Origin: Comamonadaceae bacterium
Lineage (GTDB): Bacteria > Pseudomonadota > Gammaproteobacteria > Burkholderiales > Burkholderiaceae_C
NCBI GenBank assembly: GCA_947475495.1
Contig: CANJNX010000041.1
Span: 1 to 7,011 of the forward strand
Length of the DNA: 7,011 bases
Direction of reading: 5' to 3'
Positions 1-7,011 of this stretch are shown piece by piece (within the stretch, counting starts at the first letter, position 1; the number at the start of each line of letters is the position of its first letter). The notes under the pieces were generated by a model. That model ran no database searches, was not told where the DNA came from, and saw only the letters and a program-made list of their open reading frames with translations. A program made the translations under genes and the position numbers.

Positions 1-36
1 GAAGTTCAGGCGGCAATTCGCAAAGCAAGGGCTTAA
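1..36 (+). CDS. Possible C-terminal end of an upstream gene (partial)
   Basis: Frame 1 reads EVQAAIRKARA and then a TAA stop at 34-36. The residues look like the charged, helical tail of a bacterial protein. A small GC-rich hairpin starts two bases after the stop, as expected behind a gene end. Eleven codons are too few to name a family, and another frame could be the real one. The call rests only on the position of the stop, the hairpin and the following promoter-like sequence. Confidence 0.25.
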   Translation, partial: EVQAAIRKARA

Positions 37-37
37 A

Positions 38-50
38 GGGCGGCACGCCC
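38..50 (+). terminator. Small GC hairpin, possible weak terminator
   Basis: GGGCG (38-42) and CGCCC (46-50) form a perfect 5-bp stem with a GCA loop just after the TAA at 34-36. No T-tract follows directly (AGGCTTGAATT), so intrinsic termination would be weak. It could equally be a chance structure. Confidence 0.2.
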
Positions 51-54
51 AGGC

Positions 55-83
55 TTGAATTATTGGCAAAGCCAACGCAGAAT
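55..83 (+). promoter_or_regulatory. Candidate sigma-70 promoter of the carotenoid oxygenase gene
   Basis: TTGAAT (55-60) and CAGAAT (78-83) each match 4 of 6 consensus bases of the -35 and -10 boxes and are 17 bases apart. This would place the transcript start near 90, giving a leader of about 45 bases before the ATG at 134. It is the best pair seen in the short upstream gap, but the matches are modest. Confidence 0.3.
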
Positions 84-133
84 GCGGGTAACGCAGCTCA
101 TCCTGGCTGCTGCCCCTGTGACTGGAGATCGCC

Positions 134-1609
134 ATGGGACTCGAAACATTCGTAGACACCCCCCCTTATCTGATTGACAACCCCAATTTGCAAGGGGGGT
201 TTGCGCCCATTGATCGGGAGTTGGTGGTGCAAGACTTTGAAGTCATCGGCGAAATCCCGCAAGATTTCAGCGGCATGTATGTGCGCAACGGCCCCGTTCC
301 CCAACACCCGCCCAAAGGCAAATACCACTGGTACGACGGCGATGGCATGTTGCACGCGGTGCATTTTCAAAATGGCCAGGTCAGCTACCGCAACCGCTGG
401 GTCAACACCGATGGTTTGCAGGCCGACCAAGCGGCAGGTGTTAGCCTCTCGCCCGGACTCAAACAACGCCTGCCTGAAGGCGCATTGCCCGATGACGCGC
501 TTAAAAACACCTCCAACACCGATGTCAAGTTTCACAACGGCAAGTTGCTCTCCATGTGGTACCGCGGTGGCGCGGTCTACCAAGTCGACCCCCTGAGTCT
601 GGAAACACTGGGCAAGCTGGAGCCCGACCCGCGCTTGAAAGGCTTGCAAATTTCGGCCCACTCCCGCGTTGATGAGCGAACGGGCGAATACATGTTTTTT
701 GCCTATGGCAACCAACACCCCTATATGCATTACGGTGTGGTCAATGCGCAGGGCCAAATGCAAACCTTGATCCCCGTGGAGTTGCCTGGCCCGCGCTTGC
801 CGCATGACATGGCCGTCACCGCCCACTACAGCATCTTGCACGATTTTCCACTGATCAATAACCCTGAAGCGCTGCAAGCGGGGCGCTACAGCCTGGAGTT
901 TCACCCCGAGTGGAAATCGCGGTTCGCGGTCATTCCCAGGCACGGCAGCGTCGATCAAATCCGGTGGTTTGAGGCCGACCCGCGCTACATGCTGCACGTG
1001 GCCAATGCTTGGGAGGAAGTCAATGACCAGGGCGAGACCGAAATCGTCATGTTGGGCACCCCCTACACCATGCCCAAACATTTGGATGGTTCGTTGGATA
1101 CCAAACGCTTGCTGTTTACCATCGGCACCCAAGGCACCGACTACGAGCTCTACCAATGGCGCTTTAACTTGGCCACTGGCCAAACCCGTGAAAGCGTGGT
1201 CGACGACATCCTGAACACCGAGTTCCCAATGATCAACACCTGGTACCAAGGCTATAAAAACCGCTACACCTACCATGTCCTGATGGGCCGCGCCCGAACG
1301 GTAGAACAGCCCCGCTTTGCGGGACTAGCCAAGTACGACCTCGAAACCGGCAGCGCTGTGACGTTCCACCCCGGTGAAGGCTATTGGTTCAGTGAAGCAC
1401 CATTTGCTCCGCGCGACAACGCACAAGCCGAAGACGATGGTTACTTGGTAGGGTTTGTTTGGAACGGCTTGAAAGAGCGCTCCGAAGTGTGGGTTATTGA
1501 TGCACAGCACTTGGCCAAAGGTCCGGTAGCCAAAATCCTCTTGCCCCAGCGGGTGCCCCACGGCTTTCACAGCACCTGGGTGCGTGAAGCCTTGCTCACC
1601 CCAAGGTGA
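134..1609 (+). CDS. Carotenoid oxygenase family protein (RPE65/CCD/lignostilbene dioxygenase superfamily)
   Basis: This 491-residue protein has the usual length of the family of non-heme Fe(II) dioxygenases that cleave alkene double bonds in carotenoids, apocarotenoids or stilbenes. The N-terminal family signature is present (FSGMYVRNGPVP near 45-56, then WYDGDGMLHAV at 66-76). The four iron-binding histidines can be placed at H176 (ISAHSR), H224 (LPHDMAVT), H288 (LHVANAWEE) and H479 (HGFHSTWV). The EFPMIN segment at 363-368 matches the second-shell glutamate region. No signal peptide is visible, so it is probably cytosolic or membrane-peripheral, as usual for the family. The start is well supported: GGAG at 124-127 lies six bases before the ATG. 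No carotenoid biosynthesis gene is nearby, so the substrate is unknown; a lignostilbene-type or apocarotenoid substrate is equally possible. The gene appears to be transcribed alone, with its own terminator. Confidence 0.93.
   Translation: MGLETFVDTPPYLIDNPNLQGGFAPIDRELVVQDFEVIGEIPQDFSGMYVRNGPVPQHPPKGKYHWYDGDGMLHAVHFQNGQVSYRNRWVNTDGLQADQAAGVSLSPGLKQRLPEGALPDDALKNTSNTDVKFHNGKLLSMWYRGGAVYQVDPLSLETLGKLEPDPRLKGLQISAHSRVDERTGEYMFFAYGNQHPYMHYGVVNAQGQMQTLIPVELPGPRLPHDMAVTAHYSILHDFPLINNPEALQAGRYSLEFHPEWKSRFAVIPRHGSVDQIRWFEADPRYMLHVANAWEEVNDQGETEIVMLGTPYTMPKHLDGSLDTKRLLFTIGTQGTDYELYQWRFNLATGQTRESVVDDILNTEFPMINTWYQGYKNRYTYHVLMGRARTVEQPRFAGLAKYDLETGSAVTFHPGEGYWFSEAPFAPRDNAQAEDDGYLVGFVWNGLKERSEVWVIDAQHLAKGPVAKILLPQRVPHGFHSTWVREALLTPR
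160..199 (+). repeat. Inverted repeat CCCCCCTT / AAGGGGGG inside the start of the oxygenase gene
   Basis: CCCCCCTT (160-167) is perfectly complementary to AAGGGGGG (192-199), with a 24-base loop. It begins 26 bases after the A of the start codon, within codons 9-22. In mRNA this 8-bp GC-rich stem could slow early elongation or affect initiation. The 5' arm is part of a run of seven C. It may be only a by-product of Pro and Gly codons. Confidence 0.4.
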
Positions 1610-1610
1610 G

Positions 1611-1632
1611 CGCAGTATCTGCGTCTTTAATT
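1611..1632 (+). terminator. Intrinsic terminator of the carotenoid oxygenase gene
   Basis: CGCAG (1611-1615), loop TAT, then CTGCG (1619-1623) form a perfect 5-bp stem, extendable by a G-T pair, followed by the T-rich TCTTTAATT. It starts two bases after the TGA of the oxygenase gene. The T-rich tail overlaps the stop codon of the convergent small gene. The stem is short, so efficiency is uncertain. Confidence 0.5.
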
Positions 1633-1962
1633 GCCTAACTGCGCCATCTGCTCCGGTGGTTTTTCAGCCGGAAAGCGAACCCAGTTGCTTTTGTCAGCGC
1701 CCAAGGTCGAAGGCTTGGACCAGTTGACTGCTTTGACGTTGGGGTATTGAACCCATTTCACCGTCTCAGCGCGCGGGGCCGCTTCAGCCGCAGCCTGGGT
1801 TTTGACAGCTTGGGCCACGTAGCGGACCCAGGTGTCTGTTTTATCGCCTGCCAATGCCGGGCCTGAGAAAACCAGCGTCGCCAAAGCTGCGCTCAGCAAA
1901 ACCCTGATTGGGCGCATTGCGCAAATGGAAGCAAGGGAAACCTGTGAAAAATGGATCGTCAT
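1627..1962 (-). CDS. Small exported hypothetical protein with three W-V-x-[Y/F] motifs
   Basis: I do not recognise a family. From the outermost ATG (1962) the product is 111 residues; from the ATG at 1917 it is 96, beginning MRPIRVLLSAALATLVFSG. That segment is a classical Sec signal peptide: basic start, hydrophobic core at 20-33, and a PALA-G signal peptidase I site near 38/39. Cleavage leaves about 72 residues outside the cytoplasmic membrane. No lipobox cysteine is seen. The mature part has WVRY (45-48), WVQY (70-73) and WVRF (94-97), spaced 25 and 24 residues apart, plus NWSK at 80-83, separated by Ala/Pro/Lys-rich linkers. No cysteine or catalytic signature is present, so a structural or binding role is more likely than an enzyme. 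Neither start has a strong ribosome site; a GAAAG lies seven bases before the outer ATG. It is convergent with the oxygenase gene. Confidence 0.68.
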   Translation of the reverse strand: MTIHFSQVSLASICAMRPIRVLLSAALATLVFSGPALAGDKTDTWVRYVAQAVKTQAAAEAAPRAETVKWVQYPNVKAVNWSKPSTLGADKSNWVRFPAEKPPEQMAQLGN

Positions 1963-2017
1963 AAAAGTGCTTTCGTGGGAGGCTAGTGCATTGCTACGGT
2001 TTCGCCACCTTGGCTGT

Positions 2018-2032
2018 CAGGTTTTTGACCTG
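2018..2032. repeat. Short inverted repeat CAGGT-N5-ACCTG upstream of the small exported protein gene
   Basis: CAGGT (2018-2022) and ACCTG (2028-2032) form a perfect 5-bp inverted repeat in the 158-base divergent gap between the small exported protein gene and the exonuclease gene. It could be a regulator site, but five-base arms arise easily by chance. Nothing else convincing is seen in this gap: TTGACC at 2025-2030 resembles a -35 box, but no good -10 box lies at the right distance. Confidence 0.2.
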
Positions 2033-2120
2033 CCCTGAAAAAACAGCGCATCCAGTCTCTTAAAAGCAATTAGCATGCCGCCGCCAGCCTGACTGCCTTT
2101 ACCTGTGACAATGGTCCCCA

Positions 2121-2717
2121 ATGACTGCCCACCAAACGACCCCCGACAAAGAAGCCATTGCCCTGCTCCCGCCGTTTGAGCGGCTGGGCCTCGACCGCAT
2201 TACCCTTGTCAATACCGGCAAGCAGGCCATCCTGGCCTATGACGCGCTCCTGTCCGCTCGGGCTTGGGGATTTGACACGGAATCCAAGCCCACCTTTCAC
2301 GTCGGGGAAATCTCAGACGGGCCGCATGTCTTGCAACTGGCTACGCGCGAACAAGCGTGGGTGTTTCAGCTGCACGACCCCGACTGCCGCGCAGTGGCCG
2401 CCGACTTGCTCGCCCGCGGCGGCATTGACAAAGCAGGTTTTGGTTTAGGCGATGACCGCAAACGCATCATCCAAAAACTCGGCATTGAACCCGCAGGCAT
2501 TCTGGAACTCAACGCCGTGTTTCACGCCCGGGGCTACCGCAAAGACATGGGTGTCAAAGGAGCAGTCGCGGTTCTGTTTAACCAACGGTTCCAAAAATCC
2601 AAGAAAGCCGCTACGAGCAACTGGGCCAACCCCCGCTTAAGCGAGTCGCAACTGGTCTACGCCGCCAATGACGCGTATGCAGCCATTTGCGTTTGGGACG
2701 CTTTGGGTTTAGGTTAA
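2121..2717 (+). CDS. DEDDy-type 3'-5' exonuclease domain protein (RNase D/WRN-exonuclease-like)
   Basis: The 198-residue protein consists almost only of a DnaQ-like 3'-5' exonuclease fold. The acidic metal-binding residues are visible: FDTES gives D52 and E54 (Exo I); GFGLGDDRKRI at 106-116 carries the Exo II aspartate (D112); YAANDAY supplies Y180 and D184 (Exo III, the DEDDy form). The SESQLVYAANDA ending is typical of the RNase D/WRN group. No HRDC domain follows, unlike full-length RNase D (about 370 residues), so this is a single-domain relative. The expected reaction is two-metal hydrolysis of nucleotides from a 3' end; RNA versus DNA preference cannot be told. The ATG at 2121 is the first in frame after a stop at 2106-2108. 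No clear ribosome site precedes it. The stop overlaps that of the convergent hydrolase gene. Confidence 0.88.
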   Translation: MTAHQTTPDKEAIALLPPFERLGLDRITLVNTGKQAILAYDALLSARAWGFDTESKPTFHVGEISDGPHVLQLATREQAWVFQLHDPDCRAVAADLLARGGIDKAGFGLGDDRKRIIQKLGIEPAGILELNAVFHARGYRKDMGVKGAVAVLFNQRFQKSKKAATSNWANPRLSESQLVYAANDAYAAICVWDALGLG

Positions 2718-3631
2718 GCGGCGTTACAAATAAAGTCACCGTCCATCGCACAAGCACCGCTTTTTTCCATGGCCGCACACAAGTCACGTATCCAGTTTTT
2801 GTAGCTCACAGCGCCTGCATATTCTTGGTGCGCAAGGCGTAAATAGGACAGATCTTCCGACCAGGCATAAAACTCGGTGTAAGCGACCCGTTGCAACTCC
2901 AGCAGCTTGAATTTCAGAAGCACCTTGGCAAGGTAGCTGGCGTGCTTGGCGGGATCGGCTCGAAACTGCGCCAAGCGGCTGCGGGCGCGCGCAAGCGCAG
3001 CTGGCACATCCCCAAAAATACCGCCGTGGCCCGGTAAGACGCAGCGCGGTTGGAGTTCATCGATCATTTGCAGCGTCGCCTCCACCTCATCAAAGGCCGC
3101 AAAGCCCTCAATCTCTGGAAACACCGCGCCAAAGCCGTTTTCCCAAAGCGCATCGGCAGAAATCAAAATGCCATCTTGGGCATTGAAAATAATCAGCGCA
3201 TGGGGGTCATGCCCAGGCGCCGCATGGCACTGCCACTCGGTGCCGTTAACGGTGAGCTTGGCACCCGCTTGAATCACGCCCGTATGGCAAAACGGGGGGC
3301 AGTGTTGGCCTGTCGGGGTAAAAGAAAGCGCTTTGGGGTCCCAGTTGTCTACAAAAGCGGCGTGCCCCGGCGGAATTAAAATTTCGAGCTCTGGGTAGGC
3401 CGTTTGCAACAGGGCATTGCCCCCACAATGGTCACTATGCAAATGGGTGTTGATGAGGGTGTGAAGCGGCCGATCTGCGAGGTGGTGCGCAAGCAGGGCA
3501 TGGGTTTGCTCTGCATGCGTCCAATACCCCGAATCAATGAGTACGGATTGCGTTGCATCTTGCAACACAATGTTGTTCGAGGACAGCCAACCGCGTTCGA
3601 GGAAAGTGACACCGGGGGGCAAAATAACCAT
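2714..3631 (-). CDS. Metallo-beta-lactamase-fold hydrolase
   Basis: The zinc-hydrolase motif HLHSDH is present. In the 305-residue form started at 3631 it gives H63, H65, D67 and H68. The other ligands follow in order: H141 (PGHDPH), D160 (ISADALWENG) and H202 (LPGHGG). This is the complete two-metal set of the glyoxalase II/RNase Z-like superfamily. After the core, residues from about 215 form a helical C-terminal region seen in many MBL-fold thioesterase or lactonase-like proteins. No signal peptide is present, so an antibiotic beta-lactamase is unlikely; the substrate is unknown. ATGs occur at 3646, 3637 and 3631. I chose 3631 because GAGGGT (3644-3639 on this strand) lies seven bases before it, whereas the outer two lack a well-placed ribosome site. 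The longest form would be 310 residues. It is divergent from the dehydrogenase operon. Confidence 0.88.
   Translation of the reverse strand: MVILPPGVTFLERGWLSSNNIVLQDATQSVLIDSGYWTHAEQTHALLAHHLADRPLHTLINTHLHSDHCGGNALLQTAYPELEILIPPGHAAFVDNWDPKALSFTPTGQHCPPFCHTGVIQAGAKLTVNGTEWQCHAAPGHDPHALIIFNAQDGILISADALWENGFGAVFPEIEGFAAFDEVEATLQMIDELQPRCVLPGHGGIFGDVPAALARARSRLAQFRADPAKHASYLAKVLLKFKLLELQRVAYTEFYAWSEDLSYLRLAHQEYAGAVSYKNWIRDLCAAMEKSGACAMDGDFICNAA
2716..2766 (+). terminator. Possible terminator of the exonuclease gene inside the 3' end of the hydrolase gene
   Basis: AAGCGG (2716-2721) pairs perfectly with CCGCTT (2757-2762), and six T end at 2766, the layout of a rho-independent terminator for the + strand gene. 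The 35-base loop is unusually long and two of the T belong to the stem, so the call is weak. Confidence 0.22.
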
Positions 3632-3646
3632 GGGCATTACCCTCAT

Positions 3647-5095
<1,449 letters not shown>

Positions 5096-5096
5096 C

Positions 5097-6338
5097 ATGA
5101 GCACCACCACAGCCCCACTCCGCTCCACCGATGGCCTGTGGTTTGGCAAAGACCTGAGCCAATCGGAGCCCATTCCCGAAACAGCCATTGCGCAAGCCGT
5201 TGCCCTCATGCGCACGGGGCGCTTGCACCGCTACGGCGAACAAGGCTCTGGCACACCCGAGCCGTCCTTGTTGGAGCAAGAGTATGCGGCGTATGTGGGC
5301 GCAAAGTACTGCGTGGCGGTCAGCTCGTGTGGCGCGGCCATGTTTTTGGCGCTCAAAGCTTTAGGGGTCCAACCCGGTGACAAGGTCCTCACCAGCAGCT
5401 TCACGCTCGCGCCAGTGCCTGGGGCCATTGCCCACGCGGCGGCCTCTGCGGTACTGGTAGAAACGCTGGAGGACTACACCACCGACCTGGCAGATTTAGA
5501 GCGCAAAGCTGCCAGCAGCGGGGCCCGTGTATTTTTGCTTTCCCACATGCGCGGTCACTTCACGGACCTGCGTGCCGTGCGCGCGATCTGCGATCGCCAT
5601 GGCATTGCTTTGGTGGAAGACTGCGCGCACACCATGGGCGCCCGCTGGGACGGCCAACACACCGGAACCTTTGGGCATGTCGGTTGCTTTAGCACCCAAA
5701 CCTACAAACACATCAATGCAGGTGAAGGTGGCTTGCTGGTCACCAACGACGAGGACGTGGCCGCCCAGGTGATTTTGATGTCGGGCTGCTACATGATGTA
5801 CGACCAGCACCTGCTGCGGCCCTCGGCCGAGGTATTTGAACGCTGGCGCTATGTCATGCCCAACTTCAGCATGCGCATGTCCAACCTCGCCGCGGCCTTG
5901 TTGCGTCCGCAAATTGCGCTGCTTCCGGAGCGCAGTGTGCGCTGGCGAAAAATTTACAGTGACCTCGCCCAAGCCTTTGCAAATACACCCCATCTCACGC
6001 TGCCAGTGCGCGATGCGCGTGAAGATTTCGTTCCCAGCTCCATTCAGTTTTCGCTGGATTTATCCCCAGCACAGATCGAACACTTTTTGGCCGAGTGCGC
6101 CTTGCGCGGCTTGTACATCAAATGGTTTGGCTTGCGCATTCCAACCGCCTTCACCAGCCACTTTGGCCACTGGCACTACCTGCCCGAACAAGCGCCCATG
6201 CCCAAGTCGCAAAGCGTGCTGCGCCAGTTGCTTGACCTGCGCACGCCCCTCTCGCTCACAGCTGATGACTGCCGCTTGATTGGTCAGATCGTGCACGTTG
6301 CCGCCAGCGCAGCCGCAGCACACTCGGTTGGCACTTAG
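5097..6338 (+). CDS. DegT/DnrJ/EryC1-family PLP-dependent aminotransferase
   Basis: This 413-residue protein has the fold-type I aminotransferase pattern of the DegT/DnrJ/EryC1 family. The PLP lysine is K204 in FSTQTYKHINAGEGG, and the aspartate contacting the pyridine nitrogen is D175 in LVEDCAH. The phosphate-binding start is the SSCGAAMFLALKAL segment (about 76-89), followed by PGDKVLTSSFT. Known relatives transfer an amino group, usually from glutamate, to ketosugars or other ketones, and some make precursors of secondary metabolites. The sequence before the PLP aspartate (LLSHMRGHFTDL) departs from the usual sugar-aminotransferase pattern, so a non-sugar substrate is possible. The ATG at 5097 lies one base after the TGA of the dehydrogenase gene, with AAGGA at 5079-5083, so the two genes are probably translationally coupled. 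An in-frame ATG at 5061 would overlap the dehydrogenase gene and is less likely. Confidence 0.87.
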   Translation: MSTTTAPLRSTDGLWFGKDLSQSEPIPETAIAQAVALMRTGRLHRYGEQGSGTPEPSLLEQEYAAYVGAKYCVAVSSCGAAMFLALKALGVQPGDKVLTSSFTLAPVPGAIAHAAASAVLVETLEDYTTDLADLERKAASSGARVFLLSHMRGHFTDLRAVRAICDRHGIALVEDCAHTMGARWDGQHTGTFGHVGCFSTQTYKHINAGEGGLLVTNDEDVAAQVILMSGCYMMYDQHLLRPSAEVFERWRYVMPNFSMRMSNLAAALLRPQIALLPERSVRWRKIYSDLAQAFANTPHLTLPVRDAREDFVPSSIQFSLDLSPAQIEHFLAECALRGLYIKWFGLRIPTAFTSHFGHWHYLPEQAPMPKSQSVLRQLLDLRTPLSLTADDCRLIGQIVHVAASAAAAHSVGT

Positions 6339-6353
6339 CCCAAAAAAACTTCC

Positions 6354-7011
6354 ATGAAACCAAGCCCACACCCAAGCTTTGCGCCCGAGCAAACCCTAGA
6401 CCCTGCCGATTGGGATGCCTTTCGCGCGCAAGCCCACCGCATGCTCGATGCAGCAGTCGACCGCATGGCAAGGTACCGCGAAGGCCCTGTTTGGAACCCG
6501 TTTCCTCCCGCACTGCAAGCGCACTACCAAGTGGCTTTACCCGCTGAGGGCATAGGCGCACAAGCGACCCAAGACCACCTGGCCGCCTTGCTGCCCTATG
6601 GCGTAGGCAACACCCATCCGCGGTTTTTTGGCTGGGTGCATGGCTCGGGAACACCGAGCAATTTGATGGCAGATATCACCGCTGCGGCCCTCAATGCCAA
6701 CCTCGGTGGGCGCGACCACGGCGCGATGTATGTGGAAAAACAGGTCGTGCATTGGTGTCGTGAACTTTTTGAATTCCCAAGCACTTCCAGCGGCCTGATT
6801 GTCAGCGGCACATCGATTGCAACCGTCATCGCTCTCAAAGCCGCGCGGGACCGCTGCTTTGATTTCAGCAGCCGAAAAACCGGCTTGCAACAAAGCACCT
6901 TGGGCCCCTTGGTGGGCTATACCTCCGAACAAACCCATTCTTGCGTGGCCAGAGCCTTTGACATTTTGGGCTTGGGCTCGGACGCCCTGCGCAAAATTGC
7001 AGTCAACGAAC
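6354..7011 (+). CDS. Group II PLP-dependent decarboxylase (aromatic-L-amino-acid/glutamate decarboxylase family), 5' part
   Basis: The frame stays open from the ATG at 6354 to the window edge, giving 219 residues of a protein that is usually about 470-500 long. NTHPRFFGWVHGSGTPSNL (86-104) is the substrate-loop signature of the family, followed by ADITAAALNAN and EKQVVHWCRELFEFP. LIVSGTSIATVIALKAARDR (148-167) corresponds to the PLP phosphate-binding segment, where relatives usually have GGTEAN-type residues. SEQTHSCVARAFDILGLG (191-208) supplies the histidine (H195) that stacks on PLP. The catalytic lysine lies beyond the window. Such enzymes remove CO2 from an amino acid to give an amine (dopa, tyrosine, tryptophan, glutamate, cysteate or diaminobutyrate in known members); the substrate here is unknown. 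The start lies 15 bases after the aminotransferase stop, in the same operon, and no clear ribosome site is visible before it. Confidence 0.85.
   Translation, partial: MKPSPHPSFAPEQTLDPADWDAFRAQAHRMLDAAVDRMARYREGPVWNPFPPALQAHYQVALPAEGIGAQATQDHLAALLPYGVGNTHPRFFGWVHGSGTPSNLMADITAAALNANLGGRDHGAMYVEKQVVHWCRELFEFPSTSSGLIVSGTSIATVIALKAARDRCFDFSSRKTGLQQSTLGPLVGYTSEQTHSCVARAFDILGLGSDALRKIAVNE

Noticed and set aside
98..1276. A 392-codon open frame antisense to the carotenoid oxygenase gene
   Set aside because: Its translation shows no recognisable domain, and it lies opposite a gene with all family motifs. Long antisense frames are common when codon choice leaves few stops on the other strand.
2025..2066. 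TTGACC at 2025-2030 as the -35 box of an exonuclease gene promoter
   Set aside because: No acceptable -10 box is found 16-18 bases downstream; the AT-rich TTAAAA is about 30 bases away.
3631..3646. The outermost ATG (3646) as start of the MBL-fold hydrolase
   Set aside because: The GAGGGT ribosome site lies between it and the ATG at 3631, so the inner start is better supported. The two differ by only five residues.
5496..5993. A 165-codon antisense frame inside the aminotransferase gene
   Set aside because: It is a compositional shadow; the sense frame carries the PLP motifs.
6256..6938. Overlapping antisense frames opposite the decarboxylase
   Set aside because: The sense frame is open to the window edge and matches group II decarboxylase motifs. 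The antisense products match nothing recognisable.

Overview
The window looks like chromosomal DNA from a betaproteobacterium, most likely a Burkholderiales/Comamonadaceae-type organism such as the Rhodoferax/Limnohabitans/Polaromonas group. That placement is an inference from the moderately high GC content, the compact gene layout and the general look of the proteins. No rRNA or tRNA gene, insertion sequence, phage gene or CRISPR array is visible.

Left part (1-2717). A few codons of a possible upstream gene end at 36. A carotenoid-oxygenase-family gene (134-1609, +) follows, with all four iron-binding histidines. Its short stem-loop terminator overlaps the stop codon of a convergent small gene (1627-1962, -), which encodes an exported protein carrying three spaced W-V-x-[Y/F] motifs. 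Next comes a DEDDy-type 3'-5' exonuclease domain protein (2121-2717, +).

Middle part (2714-3745). A metallo-beta-lactamase-fold hydrolase (-) runs convergent to the exonuclease; the two genes share a palindromic TTAA as their stop codons. A roughly 100-base AT-rich divergent intergenic region lies between its start and the next operon. It contains a perfect 7-bp inverted repeat with a 9-bp spacer, which looks like an operator.

Right part (3746-7011). Three genes run on the + strand with very tight spacing: a HisD-superfamily dehydrogenase resembling the sulfopropanediol dehydrogenase (HpsN) branch, a DegT/DnrJ/EryC1-family PLP aminotransferase, and the first 219 codons of a group II PLP-dependent decarboxylase cut by the window edge. 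An alcohol-to-acid oxidase, an aminotransferase and an amino-acid decarboxylase in one unit mirror the chemistry of HisC-HisD-histidine decarboxylase. The cassette may therefore make or process a small amine or amino acid that is not histidine. The substrate cannot be read from the sequence, and this cassette is the most interesting part of the window.
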